Positions 6,315 to 12,486 of a DNA stretch of 13,697 nt are shown here, piece by piece (position 1 is the first letter of the stretch; every line of letters begins with the position of its first letter). Position numbers and translations under genes: made by a program. The DNA comes from JBJKRF01 sp046704785 (lineage in GTDB: Bacteria; Chloroflexota; Anaerolineae; Anaerolineales; Villigracilaceae), in NCBI GenBank assembly GCA_046704785.1, contig JBJKRF010000126.1:1-13697 (forward strand), read 5' to 3'. The notes under the pieces are model-generated. The model was given only the letters and a program-made list of their open reading frames with translations, was not told the origin of the DNA and searched no databases.

Positions 6315-7079
6315 ATGAACACATATGCGACACGGGTCGGCGAGATTCAAGAACGGTATGAGACCGTCAAAGGCCAAATTGCAGAGACAGCCCAGACCTG
6401 TGGGCGCTCTCCTGAGTCTGTGCGGCTGGTGGTGGTGACCAAAACTCACCCACTTGAGACCGTTCGTGCGGTCGTGGAGGCAGGCGCGCGCGACCTGGGC
6501 GAGAACTACGCTGAAGAGGCCTTAGAAAAAATCGAGGCGCTGTCTGCGCCGGACGACGTGAACTGGCACATGATCGGCCATGTACAAAGTCGAAAGGCCC
6601 AGTTGGTGAGCGAACACTTTGATCTGTTACACTCCCTGGACAGTCTCAAGCTGGCTAATCATCTGGAGCATTTTGCCGTTCTTGCCGAACGGCGACTCCC
6701 GGTTTTATTGGAATGTAACGTGAGCGGCGAAGAAAACAAATATGGCTTTTTAGCCTGGCAGGAAAGCCAACCGGAGTCTTTGGCCGCCGTAGTAGAACAA
6801 ATCCTGGCATTGCCGCATTTGGAATTGCGCGGTTTAATGACCATGCCACCTTATACCCAAAATGCCGAAGATTCTCGCGCTTATTTTTCACGATTGCGCC
6901 GCTTGCTGGCATGGCTATCGGGGCGTTTTCCGCAGGCAACCTGGGACCAACTGTCGATGGGTACCAGCGCCGATTTCACCGTGGCCGTCCAGGAGGGCGC
7001 AACCCTCGTCAGAGTGGGAACCGCCATCCTGGGGCCCAGAGCAACTGGCAGGACGCCTGATTCCGGCGATGGCGGTTAA
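6315..7079 (+). CDS. yggS: YggS family PLP-binding protein (PLP homeostasis)
   Basis: A 254-residue pyridoxal-phosphate-binding protein of the YggS/PLPBP (COG0325) family. It is a single TIM-barrel fold without a known reaction, needed for vitamin B6 and amino-acid homeostasis; it is cytosolic. Seen motifs are VVVTKTHP (39-46) with Lys43 as the PLP lysine, DLGENYAEEAL (60-70), HMIGHVQSRKAQ (85-96), LRGLMTMPPY (171-180), LSMGTSADF (213-221) and LVRVGTAILG (231-240). The start is uncertain. ATG 6315 gives an N-terminus like other members, but no Shine-Dalgarno is visible. TTG 6300 would add five residues, also without a ribosome site. A weak -10-like TAAAAT at 6231-6236 has no good -35. It leads the yggS-yggT-yggU operon, a grouping common in bacteria. 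The C-terminus has a short Gly/Asp-rich extension. Confidence 0.92.
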   Translation: MNTYATRVGEIQERYETVKGQIAETAQTCGRSPESVRLVVVTKTHPLETVRAVVEAGARDLGENYAEEALEKIEALSAPDDVNWHMIGHVQSRKAQLVSEHFDLLHSLDSLKLANHLEHFAVLAERRLPVLLECNVSGEENKYGFLAWQESQPESLAAVVEQILALPHLELRGLMTMPPYTQNAEDSRAYFSRLRRLLAWLSGRFPQATWDQLSMGTSADFTVAVQEGATLVRVGTAILGPRATGRTPDSGDGG

Positions 7080-7088
7080 TCTGTCAAA

Positions 7089-7095
7089 AAGGAGA
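7089..7095 (+). promoter_or_regulatory. Ribosome binding site for the TTG start of yggT
   Basis: AAGGAGA lies 8 nt before TTG 7104. It is the strongest reason to accept a TTG start, as no ATG occurs in this frame before Met31, beyond the first membrane helix. Confidence 0.7.
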
Positions 7096-7103
7096 CTTTC
7101 TCA

Positions 7104-7370
7104 TTGTTCACCTTCATCCTTGCCCAGGCAGTCAATTTCTTTGCTGAACTTATTACGATATTGGTTATCGTCCATGTCGTTCTTTCCTATTTTATGTCGC
7201 CGTACCATCCCATTCGAGAAACCATCGACCGGTTGGTGGAACCGTTATTGGCTCACATCCGGCGGGTGATGCCTTTACTTGGCCCCTTCGATTTCAGCCC
7301 AGTGGTCTTGATAATTCTGGTACAATTAATTTCAGGTATACTCGTTCAACTTCTTTTGCAATTGAGGTGA
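7104..7370 (+). CDS. yggT: YggT family membrane protein
   Basis: An 88-residue integral membrane protein of the YggT (COG0762) family. Two hydrophobic helices, about 7-30 and 64-86, flank a conserved amphipathic loop. That loop carries the family signature: HPIRETIDRLVEPLLAHIRR (35-54) and MPLLGPFDFSPVVLI (56-70). In many bacteria the gene sits beside division or septum-forming genes and yggS. Its role is unclear; osmotic tolerance and membrane or division functions have been proposed in other organisms. Translation starts at TTG 7104 with a good Shine-Dalgarno. It lies 24 bp after yggS, and its stop overlaps the ribosome site of the next gene (GAGGTGA, 7364-7370), so all three are one transcript. 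Confidence 0.88.
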   Translation: MFTFILAQAVNFFAELITILVIVHVVLSYFMSPYHPIRETIDRLVEPLLAHIRRVMPLLGPFDFSPVVLIILVQLISGILVQLLLQLR

Positions 7371-7373
7371 GTC

Positions 7374-7685
7374 ATGGCTTCACGACGTTTCAAATTTCAT
7401 GATGGCAAGTTGGGTGCAGCGCTGGCAGTACGTGTGACGCCGCGCGCCAGCCGCAATGAGGTGACAGAAATCCAAACAGACGGAACTGTAAAGGTTCGTC
7501 TGACCGCGCCGCCGGTAGAGGGCGAGGCGAACAAAGCGCTGATTGCCTTCATGGCCGAGGTTCTCGGCGTCGCACAGACGAAGATCGAGATCGTGGCCGG
7601 AGAGACGGGCCGCGACAAGCTGCTCTCTGTGCTAGATATGGATAAGGATGAAGTCCATCAGCGCCTGCTAGCTTACCTCGAGTAA
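7374..7685 (+). CDS. yggU: YggU family protein (DUF167)
   Basis: A 103-residue cytosolic protein of the DUF167/YggU family. The family landmarks are VRVTPRASRNEV (19-30), VRLTAPPVEGEANKALI (41-57) and IVAGETGRDKLLSV (73-86); length is typical. The biochemical function is not known. ATG 7374 follows GAGGTGA at 7364-7370, which also contains the yggT stop, so translation is closely coupled. It is the last gene of the yggSTU operon and is followed 7 bp later by a strong intrinsic terminator. Confidence 0.92.
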   Translation: MASRRFKFHDGKLGAALAVRVTPRASRNEVTEIQTDGTVKVRLTAPPVEGEANKALIAFMAEVLGVAQTKIEIVAGETGRDKLLSVLDMDKDEVHQRLLAYLE

Positions 7686-7692
7686 AAACATT

Positions 7693-7725
7693 ACAGGCCG
7701 GTCAGAAAACCGGCCTGTTTTTTTT
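7693..7725 (+). terminator. Intrinsic terminator of the yggSTU operon
   Basis: CAGGCCGGT (7694-7702) pairs perfectly with ACCGGCCTG (7709-7717). An extra A-T pair (7693/7718) and a 6-nt loop complete the hairpin, which is followed by eight T (7718-7725). On the minus strand the same hairpin is followed by TAATGTTTTT, so it probably also ends the transglycosylase transcript arriving from the right. Confidence 0.93.
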
Positions 7726-7746
7726 AGGGGCATATTGTTTGATGCG

Positions 7747-10170
7747 CTACTGCACTGGACTGTAGATCGAACGATAGATATTGTAAGTCTCGTAAATGCC
7801 ACGAATGTAGTCGCGTGTTTCCCCAAAACGAATAATCTCCAATAACAGATCGGGGTCCCCTTTTGCCAGGCTTTGCCAAATGCTGGCATTGCCCGGCCCA
7901 CCGTTATAGGCTGCGAGAGTAGCATAAAGATCGCCGTCGAGCATTTTGCGATTGGCATCCAGATAATAGGTGCCCATACGCAGGCTGATGTAAGGACTGT
8001 ACAAGTCGTCGTCGCTGTAATCGGGCGGCCAGTTCATTTGTTCGGCGATGCTGGCCCCGGTCGTGGGGACGATTTGCATCAACCCGCGCGCGCCGGCCGT
8101 AGAGCGGACAAACCCCTCGAACAGGCTTTCCTGTCGCACAACGCTCATAAGGAGTAATGGATCGAAGCCATATTGGGCCGCCGTGGGCCAGATGACATCG
8201 GCATAATACAGCCCGTAGCGAACATGTTGGAAATAGGCCGGCGCGGTCATACTCTGGGAGTGGTCGTCCATCCCGGCCAGCGTCAGCACCTGACGGATGG
8301 CAAAAATCGCTGAACGGTAAGCGCCTAGGTCGAGCAGGTAATTGCCGAGGCGGAACGTATCAGCGGGGTTGTTTTGAACGGCGGTGCGCAGGTCTTCGAA
8401 CTCGAGACGCGCCTGGTCATAAAGTCCCAGATTCCAGAATTCCGTGCCACGCACCAGGCGCGGATCGTTGGCCAGCGCACCCAGAGTGCTCAAATCCGTA
8501 TCGGCGGGGAGACTGAAAGTCAGGCGAACCCAGGAGGCCGCCTCCTTGCGCTCTGCGCCCAGATCATAGTTCAGGTTGAGTTTGGGCGCCGGGGCAAACG
8601 CAGGGCGGTTATTGAGCAGGTCACGCGCGCGGGTGCTGTAATAGTCGGTGGTGCTGATCGCCTGTGTCTGCTGCCAAGCTGCCTGGGCATCTTTAGCATC
8701 GCCGGCGGCCTGGTAAGCTTTTCCTACCCAGAAGAGCGCGCGCTCGCGGTCGCTGTCCTGCGTGGACAGTGTCCGTGTGCGTTGAAAATCTTCCAAGGCT
8801 TTGGGGTAGTTCTCCAGGCGATAGCGCGTGATGCCAGCCTGAAAAAAAGCTTCCAGACTATTGCTGTCCGACGGATACGTGCTCCCGATGGTTTCCCATA
8901 AAGCAGCAGCCTGGTCCAGTTTGTCGGCGCGTTCGTAGATGCGGGCCGCATCCATCAAGTAGGTCACTGCAAAAGGCGAACTTGGCACCTGCTTGGCAAA
9001 ATCTTGCAGTTCTTGCGCGGCAGGGACGTATTGATTGAGATAGGTCCATTGTGCCGACGAACGATCGTCCCAGGCAGCGGCCCAGTAACGATTATCAGGA
9101 TACCCCGTGATAAACGACGACCAGGTATCCACCGCCTGCTGGTACTCTCCCATCGCATAGAGCGTCTTGGCCTGGTAATAAACCGCCGTTCCGTCATTGG
9201 TGGGATTCTGCGCGATGAAACGCTCAAAGGCCGCCAATGCCACCCCATACTGACCGGCGAAGTAATCCACCAGGCCACGATTGAAATCGTCCACAGTCTG
9301 GTTGTCGTTGACCAGTGCAACCAGGGCCGAGTACGAATCATAAGCCAGCGGATAGTTGTTGACGGCATCGAGGAAACGACCATAAGCGTCCGTAGGACGG
9401 CTCAACGTCAATAAGGCCCGCCCAGAAAGCAGGTCCATTTGAGCCTTGACGTAATCATTCGTGGTTGCAGTGCTGATCTGGTCGTACATCTGTAAGGCAG
9501 TCGTCGGGTCGCCGCCGGCAGCATAGGTTTGGGCGATTTTGATCTTCAGACTGGTATCGGTCTGGTCGCTCGCCGTCCAGGCGGCCTGATAGGCTTGCAG
9601 CGCCGACGAATAATCCTGCAGGGCGGAGAACGCGTCACCGCGTTTTTCCTGGACGTAGTCGTCGAGGATACCCGGACGCAAGGTCAGATAATTCTGGTAG
9701 GCCCCGGCTGCCTCTTGATAACGCTGCAAGGCGAAATACGTTTCGCCCAGCAGAAAGTAGGCACCAGGAACCTGTGCCGAGGAGGAATATGTCTGAATCA
9801 AGGTGCGCAGCGGATCGAGGACAGCCGCGTAGTTATCAGCGACGAATTCGGTCTTACCCAAGCCCCATAGCGCTTCTGCCCGCAGGTTCGTATCGGTGCT
9901 GGTGGCAAGCACGGCCTGGTATTGCTGACGCGCCTGGACATAATCTCCGATAAACAGGGCATGATCTCCAGCCTGGATGCGCGCCGAGGGAATTGGCGTC
10001 GGCGAGGGCGGCAGCGTAGGAGAGGGCGAGGGGGTGGGTGTGTTCGTCGGTGTGGGAGACGGCCCCGGCGTGGGCGAGGGCGGAGGCGGCGTGGGGGCCG
10101 GCAAATTGCATCCGGCCAGGATGAGACTCAGGACGAGCGGGAAAATCCAGAGAGGTTTTATCCTGTGCAT
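7747..10170 (-). CDS. Soluble lytic transglycosylase-like lipoprotein with TPR superhelix
   Basis: An 807-residue exported muramidase-like enzyme of the Slt family, predicted to cleave the MurNAc-GlcNAc bond to 1,6-anhydroMurNAc products. The N-terminus is a lipoprotein signal: Arg3/Lys5, a hydrophobic core and lipobox LAGC with Cys21. A Pro/Thr/Ser-rich linker (22-63) acts as a wall-spanning stalk. Residues 66-560 contain many TPR-like repeats (AYQAAW, ALQMYD, AADKL-type helices), the U-shaped scaffold of Slt70-like proteins. The C-terminal SLT domain (about 655-807) has RQES with the catalytic Glu681. It also has STAGARGLMQIVPTTG starting near 690, the AYNGGPGN motif and a YIRGIYETYNIY tail. 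The start at 10170 is preceded by AAGGA, which overlaps a predicted -10 box. It is transcribed alone and divergently from L25, and faces the yggSTU operon. Confidence 0.93.
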   Translation of the reverse strand: MHRIKPLWIFPLVLSLILAGCNLPAPTPPPPSPTPGPSPTPTNTPTPSPSPTLPPSPTPIPSARIQAGDHALFIGDYVQARQQYQAVLATSTDTNLRAEALWGLGKTEFVADNYAAVLDPLRTLIQTYSSSAQVPGAYFLLGETYFALQRYQEAAGAYQNYLTLRPGILDDYVQEKRGDAFSALQDYSSALQAYQAAWTASDQTDTSLKIKIAQTYAAGGDPTTALQMYDQISTATTNDYVKAQMDLLSGRALLTLSRPTDAYGRFLDAVNNYPLAYDSYSALVALVNDNQTVDDFNRGLVDYFAGQYGVALAAFERFIAQNPTNDGTAVYYQAKTLYAMGEYQQAVDTWSSFITGYPDNRYWAAAWDDRSSAQWTYLNQYVPAAQELQDFAKQVPSSPFAVTYLMDAARIYERADKLDQAAALWETIGSTYPSDSNSLEAFFQAGITRYRLENYPKALEDFQRTRTLSTQDSDRERALFWVGKAYQAAGDAKDAQAAWQQTQAISTTDYYSTRARDLLNNRPAFAPAPKLNLNYDLGAERKEAASWVRLTFSLPADTDLSTLGALANDPRLVRGTEFWNLGLYDQARLEFEDLRTAVQNNPADTFRLGNYLLDLGAYRSAIFAIRQVLTLAGMDDHSQSMTAPAYFQHVRYGLYYADVIWPTAAQYGFDPLLLMSVVRQESLFEGFVRSTAGARGLMQIVPTTGASIAEQMNWPPDYSDDDLYSPYISLRMGTYYLDANRKMLDGDLYATLAAYNGGPGNASIWQSLAKGDPDLLLEIIRFGETRDYIRGIYETYNIYRSIYSPVQ
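9965..10110. other. Compositionally skewed segment: Pro/Thr linker, G-rich on the plus strand
   Basis: The linker of the transglycosylase is coded by C-rich minus-strand codons. The plus strand shows many runs of three to five G within about 130 bp (for example GAGGGGGTGGG). Such spacing permits G-quadruplex formation in the non-template direction. This is explained by proline coding and needs no other function. Confidence 0.6.
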
Positions 10171-10176
10171 GGCGTC

Positions 10177-10205
10177 CTTATAATGCCTTTGGAGAGGCGT
10201 GTCAA
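10177..10205 (-). promoter_or_regulatory. Promoter of the transglycosylase, predicted leaderless or nearly so
   Basis: On the minus strand TTGACA (10205-10200, 6 of 6) and TATAAG (10182-10177, 5 of 6) are separated by 17 bp. The expected start of transcription, 7 nt beyond the -10, falls on the A of the start codon (10170). The Shine-Dalgarno-like AAGGA overlaps the end of the -10. A second TTGACA copy sits 12 bp further upstream (10217-10212) but has no -10 at proper spacing. Confidence 0.6.
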
Positions 10206-10253
10206 TGGCTTTGTCAAGGCCTATCTGCCCGCAAAATTCGCCGGCAACGCGTC

Positions 10254-10282
10254 TTGACGATTTCTGCCCGGCAGACTACAAT
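10254..10282 (+). promoter_or_regulatory. Promoter of the L25 gene
   Basis: TTGACG (10254-10259, 5 of 6) and TACAAT (10277-10282, 5 of 6) are separated by 17 bp, an excellent sigma-70 type match. The expected start is about 10289. The leader to ATG 10450 is about 160 nt and begins with a terminator-like hairpin. Confidence 0.72.
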
Positions 10283-10302
10283 TTCGTCTCCCAATTCAGA
10301 AA

Positions 10303-10328
10303 GCCTCCTGCGGGAGGCGCGTTTTTTT
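10303..10328 (+). terminator. Promoter-proximal terminator-like hairpin in the L25 leader
   Basis: GCCTCC (10303-10308) pairs with GGAGGC (10313-10318) around a TGCG loop, and after GCG seven T follow (10322-10328). It lies about 15 nt after the predicted transcription start and before the L25 gene. No plus-strand gene ends upstream, so it is a candidate attenuator. GTCTCCC (10286-10292) could pair with GGGAGGC (10312-10318) as an alternative fold, if transcription starts early enough to include it. Confidence 0.55.
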
Positions 10329-10330
10329 GT

Positions 10331-10347
10331 CGATGGTTCAACCATCG
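10331..10347 (+). repeat. Palindrome in the L25 leader
   Basis: CGATGGTT (10331-10338) and AACCATCG (10340-10347) are perfect reverse complements around one base. In RNA this gives a 6-bp stem with a 5-nt loop. It follows directly after the T-run of the terminator-like hairpin. It may be part of the leader fold or an operator. Confidence 0.45.
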
Positions 10348-10449
10348 GCGTCGAGTTATTATGTGCGGCAATCCGGCCGCCATCTATTCCAAACAGGGCG
10401 AAGGTAACCTGTGCATCTGGCAGGTGAGAGGCGCCCGAGGAAGGTTCTC

Positions 10450-11106
10450 ATGGAGAAAGTTGTTCTGAAAGCCGCCAAGCGCAGCCTGACCGGTAAACGC
10501 GTCAAGCAATTGCGCCAGGAGGGTCAACTCCCGGCGGTCATCTATGGTCATCATGTGGAGACGACTCCGATCGCACTGGACGCCCACGAGGCGAACCTGA
10601 CCATCCCACATCTGACGTCCTCCAGCGTGGTCACCATCGATCTGGACGGGAAAGAAATCCCGGCGCTGGTGCGTGAACGTCAGAAAAATTACATTAAAGG
10701 CTACCTGATTCACGTGGATTTTCAGGCCGTTTCCCTGACCGAGAAGATCCGCGCAATGGTTTCGCTCCATCAGCACGGGCTTGCCCCTGCGGTCAAAGAT
10801 TTTAGCGCTGCGTTGGTGACCAACATGGACTCGATCGAAGTCGAGGCGTTGCCACAGGACCTGCCTGAACGCCTGGAAATCGACCTGAGCGTGCTGGCCG
10901 AGATTGGAAGCGCCATCCACGTACGCGACCTGGCCCTGCCCGAAAGCGTGACCGTGTTAAGTGACCTGGACGAAATCATCGTCGTCGCGACCGCCACGAG
11001 GGAAGAGGTGGTTGAAGAGGCTGAAGAAGCGACTGCTGAAGGCGAAGAGCCCGAAGTCATCGAACGAGGACGGAAAGAAGAAGGCGAAGAGTCGGCATCA
11101 GAGTAA
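10450..11106 (+). CDS. rplY: 50S ribosomal protein L25 (general stress protein CTC type)
   Basis: A 218-residue 5S rRNA-binding ribosomal protein of the long L25/TL5/CTC form. The N-terminal L25 domain covers about 3-92 with GKRVKQLRQEGQLPAVIYG (15-33) and HVDFQAV (88-94). A second beta domain spans about 97-182 (DIEVEAL-like strand, DLPERLEIDLS, HVRDLALPE). The acidic tail (183-218) is rich in Glu and includes EPEVIERGRKEE, usual for this form. The start at ATG 10450 has GAGGAAGG at 10437-10444, 5 nt upstream; reading back to 10411 adds 13 residues without family match. It has its own strong promoter, a structured leader of about 160 nt and its own terminator. The usual neighbour of CTC-type L25, peptidyl-tRNA hydrolase (pth), is not in the window. 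Confidence 0.94.
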   Translation: MEKVVLKAAKRSLTGKRVKQLRQEGQLPAVIYGHHVETTPIALDAHEANLTIPHLTSSSVVTIDLDGKEIPALVRERQKNYIKGYLIHVDFQAVSLTEKIRAMVSLHQHGLAPAVKDFSAALVTNMDSIEVEALPQDLPERLEIDLSVLAEIGSAIHVRDLALPESVTVLSDLDEIIVVATATREEVVEEAEEATAEGEEPEVIERGRKEEGEESASE

Positions 11107-11122
11107 ATTCCCGTATGTATGC

Positions 11123-11153
11123 AAAGGGCGCGCCGTCATGGCGCGCCCTTTTT
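11123..11153. terminator. Bidirectional intrinsic terminator between L25 and the Nudix gene
   Basis: AAAGGGCGCGCC (11123-11134) and GGCGCGCCCTTT (11140-11151) form a perfect 12-bp stem with a 5-nt loop. Five T follow on the plus strand (11149-11153) and three T on the minus strand. It lies between two converging genes and can end both transcripts. Confidence 0.9.
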
Positions 11154-11177
11154 GATTCCCATGAATTCCGCTGAAAT

Positions 11178-11768
11178 TCAAATCAAACCCAGCATACGGA
11201 TAAATTCCAGCGTCATGCGTGCGGTTGCCCCCCATAATAGCTCCCCGTCGAACGGGGAATAAGTGATGACCCCGCGCCCGGTCTCCTGCCGGACAAACTC
11301 CTGCCAGTTTCCATGATCGGCCAACCAGGCTAAGGGCATGGTAAAGACGCGCGCAACCTCCACGGTATGCACGGTGAAGACGTAGGGCCAGGGGAAAACA
11401 CCAACCACCGGCGTGATGATAAAGTTGGTCACAGTGCGCATCTCGCCCAGGCGCCCTAACAGATGTACATTCCCGCGCCGCAGCCCGACTTCCTCTTCGG
11501 CTTCGCGCAAAGCCGTCTCCTCGGGAGAGCTATCTTCGGGATCGGTCGCACCTCCCGGAAACGAGACCTGCCCCTTATGCGTTTCCACCCGGTCGGTACG
11601 ACGCGTATACAGAAGCTGCCAACCGTCCGTTGTTTTAGTGAGGGCAATCAACACCGCAGACGGGCGTGGTGCTCCTTTAAATTGTTCGAAAGGGGTTTCG
11701 TAGAATGAACGGCGTTCCGCAGCAGCCAGCCGTGCCAGAATCTCTTCCTCGCTCAAATCAAAATTCAT
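11178..11768 (-). CDS. Nudix hydrolase, CoA pyrophosphatase (NudL) type
   Basis: A 196-residue Nudix enzyme with the extended signature of the CoA-pyrophosphatase subgroup (UPF0035), predicted to split CoA into phosphopantetheine and adenosine 3',5'-bisphosphate. The sequence LLYTRRTDRVETHKGQVSF (52-70) is the group-specific block. PGGATDPEDSSPEETALRE (71-89) and AEEEVGL (90-96) contain the Nudix box, with metal-binding Glu in REAEEE (88-93). The second half has the usual hydrophobic LGEMRTVTNFIITPVVG strand region (107-123). ATG at 11768 was chosen because the frame upstream to 11951 lies across the preceding gene. The Shine-Dalgarno is poor, and translation is probably coupled to the zinc-ribbon gene 22 bp upstream. 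Last gene of the minus operon. Other Nudix substrates are possible. Confidence 0.88.
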   Translation of the reverse strand: MNFDLSEEEILARLAAAERRSFYETPFEQFKGAPRPSAVLIALTKTTDGWQLLYTRRTDRVETHKGQVSFPGGATDPEDSSPEETALREAEEEVGLRRGNVHLLGRLGEMRTVTNFIITPVVGVFPWPYVFTVHTVEVARVFTMPLAWLADHGNWQEFVRQETGRGVITYSPFDGELLWGATARMTLEFIRMLGLI

Positions 11769-11790
11769 ACCAACACAAAAGGGGAAATAG

Positions 11791-12345
11791 CTACACAGCA
11801 CGCACCGGACTACCGCAGAAGGGACATTCGACCGTATTATGGTCAACCCAATCCACCTCGTCAGAGCGGAGCGGGCCGCCGCAAGCCGGACAATGGGTGG
11901 GCAAAGAAACCCTCGCCGGGTCTGGACCTTGTTGTGTCGGCAGGTCTGCAATCGCAGGCATATTGGCGCTGATCAAGACGGCAATTTCTTGCGACTCTTT
12001 ATCGAGCCCACGCGCCTTCAACTCTCGCACAGCGCGCTGTCCAAAACGATAGAATTGCTGGAAGCGTCCATCGGTTACAAGTATATTCAGGCCTTGCTTC
12101 AAATGAGATACACCCACTTTAACCTGGCCCATCAAAATACGGGCATGGCCAGCCTGGATGTAAAACAAAGGCGCACGCGGCCCTCCATGTTCTTCGGCAC
12201 GGTGAGCCAGGTTTTCAAAGGCAACGGCTGCGGCAGGATAATTTCCGATTGCCATCAATTCATTTGCCCGCTGCAAAGCAGGGGGAACATTGGGGGCACC
12301 CCCCAGGCGCCCGGCCCGGAAAGGGCCAAATCCACGACGACGCAT
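11791..12345 (-). CDS. TPR-like protein with C-terminal zinc ribbon, unknown function
   Basis: A 184-residue protein not recognised as a named family. The N-terminus is basic and Arg/Gly-rich (2-16). Residues 20-115 form helical pairs like TPR units (ANELMAIGNYPAAAVAFENLA, with FYIQAGHARILMGQ), suggesting a protein-binding scaffold. The C-terminus is a zinc ribbon: HCPACGGPL (151-159) and ECPFCGSPV (173-181). Its two CxxC pairs, Cys152/155 and Cys174/177, are about 18 residues apart. It has no signal peptide or membrane helix. A strong Shine-Dalgarno (AGAAGGAGA on the minus strand, about 12358-12350) supports ATG 12345. It lies between trmI and the Nudix gene. A role in protein or RNA binding is conceivable but not shown. 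Confidence 0.75.
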   Translation of the reverse strand: MRRRGFGPFRAGRLGGAPNVPPALQRANELMAIGNYPAAAVAFENLAHRAEEHGGPRAPLFYIQAGHARILMGQVKVGVSHLKQGLNILVTDGRFQQFYRFGQRAVRELKARGLDKESQEIAVLISANMPAIADLPTQQGPDPARVSLPTHCPACGGPLRSDEVDWVDHNTVECPFCGSPVRAV

Positions 12346-12385
12346 GTAGTTCTCCTTCTAAAAGAATAAGGGGTCTCCGAGAATC

Positions 12386-12441
12386 GCCGTGGAAGGAACC
12401 ATCCGCAGGGACGTTCCTCCGCGTCCTTCCCTGTCCACGGC
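12386..12441 (-). repeat. Structured inverted-repeat element between trmI and the zinc-ribbon gene
   Basis: GCCGTGGA (12386-12393) and TCCACGGC (12434-12441) form an 8-bp outer stem. Inside, CAGGGACG (12406-12413) pairs with CGT (12422-12424) plus CCCTG (12429-12433) over 8 bp with a 4-nt bulge. The two stems stack on one side and leave a 12-nt bulge on the other. The motif GCAGGGACGTTCC (12405-12417) resembles half of palindromic 'GGGACGTTCC' intergenic repeats I associate with Chloroflexota and cyanobacteria, from general familiarity. It lies in transcribed intergenic RNA of the minus operon. Confidence 0.5.
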
Positions 12442-12442
12442 A

Positions 12443-12460
12443 ATCCCAAAAGAACGGGAT
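12443..12460. repeat. Small hairpin beside the inverted-repeat element
   Basis: ATCCC (12443-12447) pairs with GGGAT (12456-12460) around an 8-nt loop. On the plus strand a T-rich tail (TTATTTTTAA) follows, but no plus-strand gene ends there. On the minus strand no T-run follows, so it should not stop the trmI transcript. Confidence 0.35.
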
Positions 12461-12486
12461 TTATTTTTAAATATACGCCGAACCCA

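Noticed and set aside
10000..10110. Functional G-quadruplex region
   Set aside because: G-richness is fully explained by proline codons of the lipoprotein linker on the other strand.
9922..10257. Arg/Gly-rich plus-strand open frames opposite the transglycosylase N-terminus
   Set aside because: They are the complement of the Pro/Thr-rich linker codons and have no independent support.
11839..12369. 176-codon plus-strand open frame over the zinc-ribbon gene
   Set aside because: The minus-strand reading has a strong ribosome site, a zinc ribbon and helical repeats; the plus-strand one has no features.
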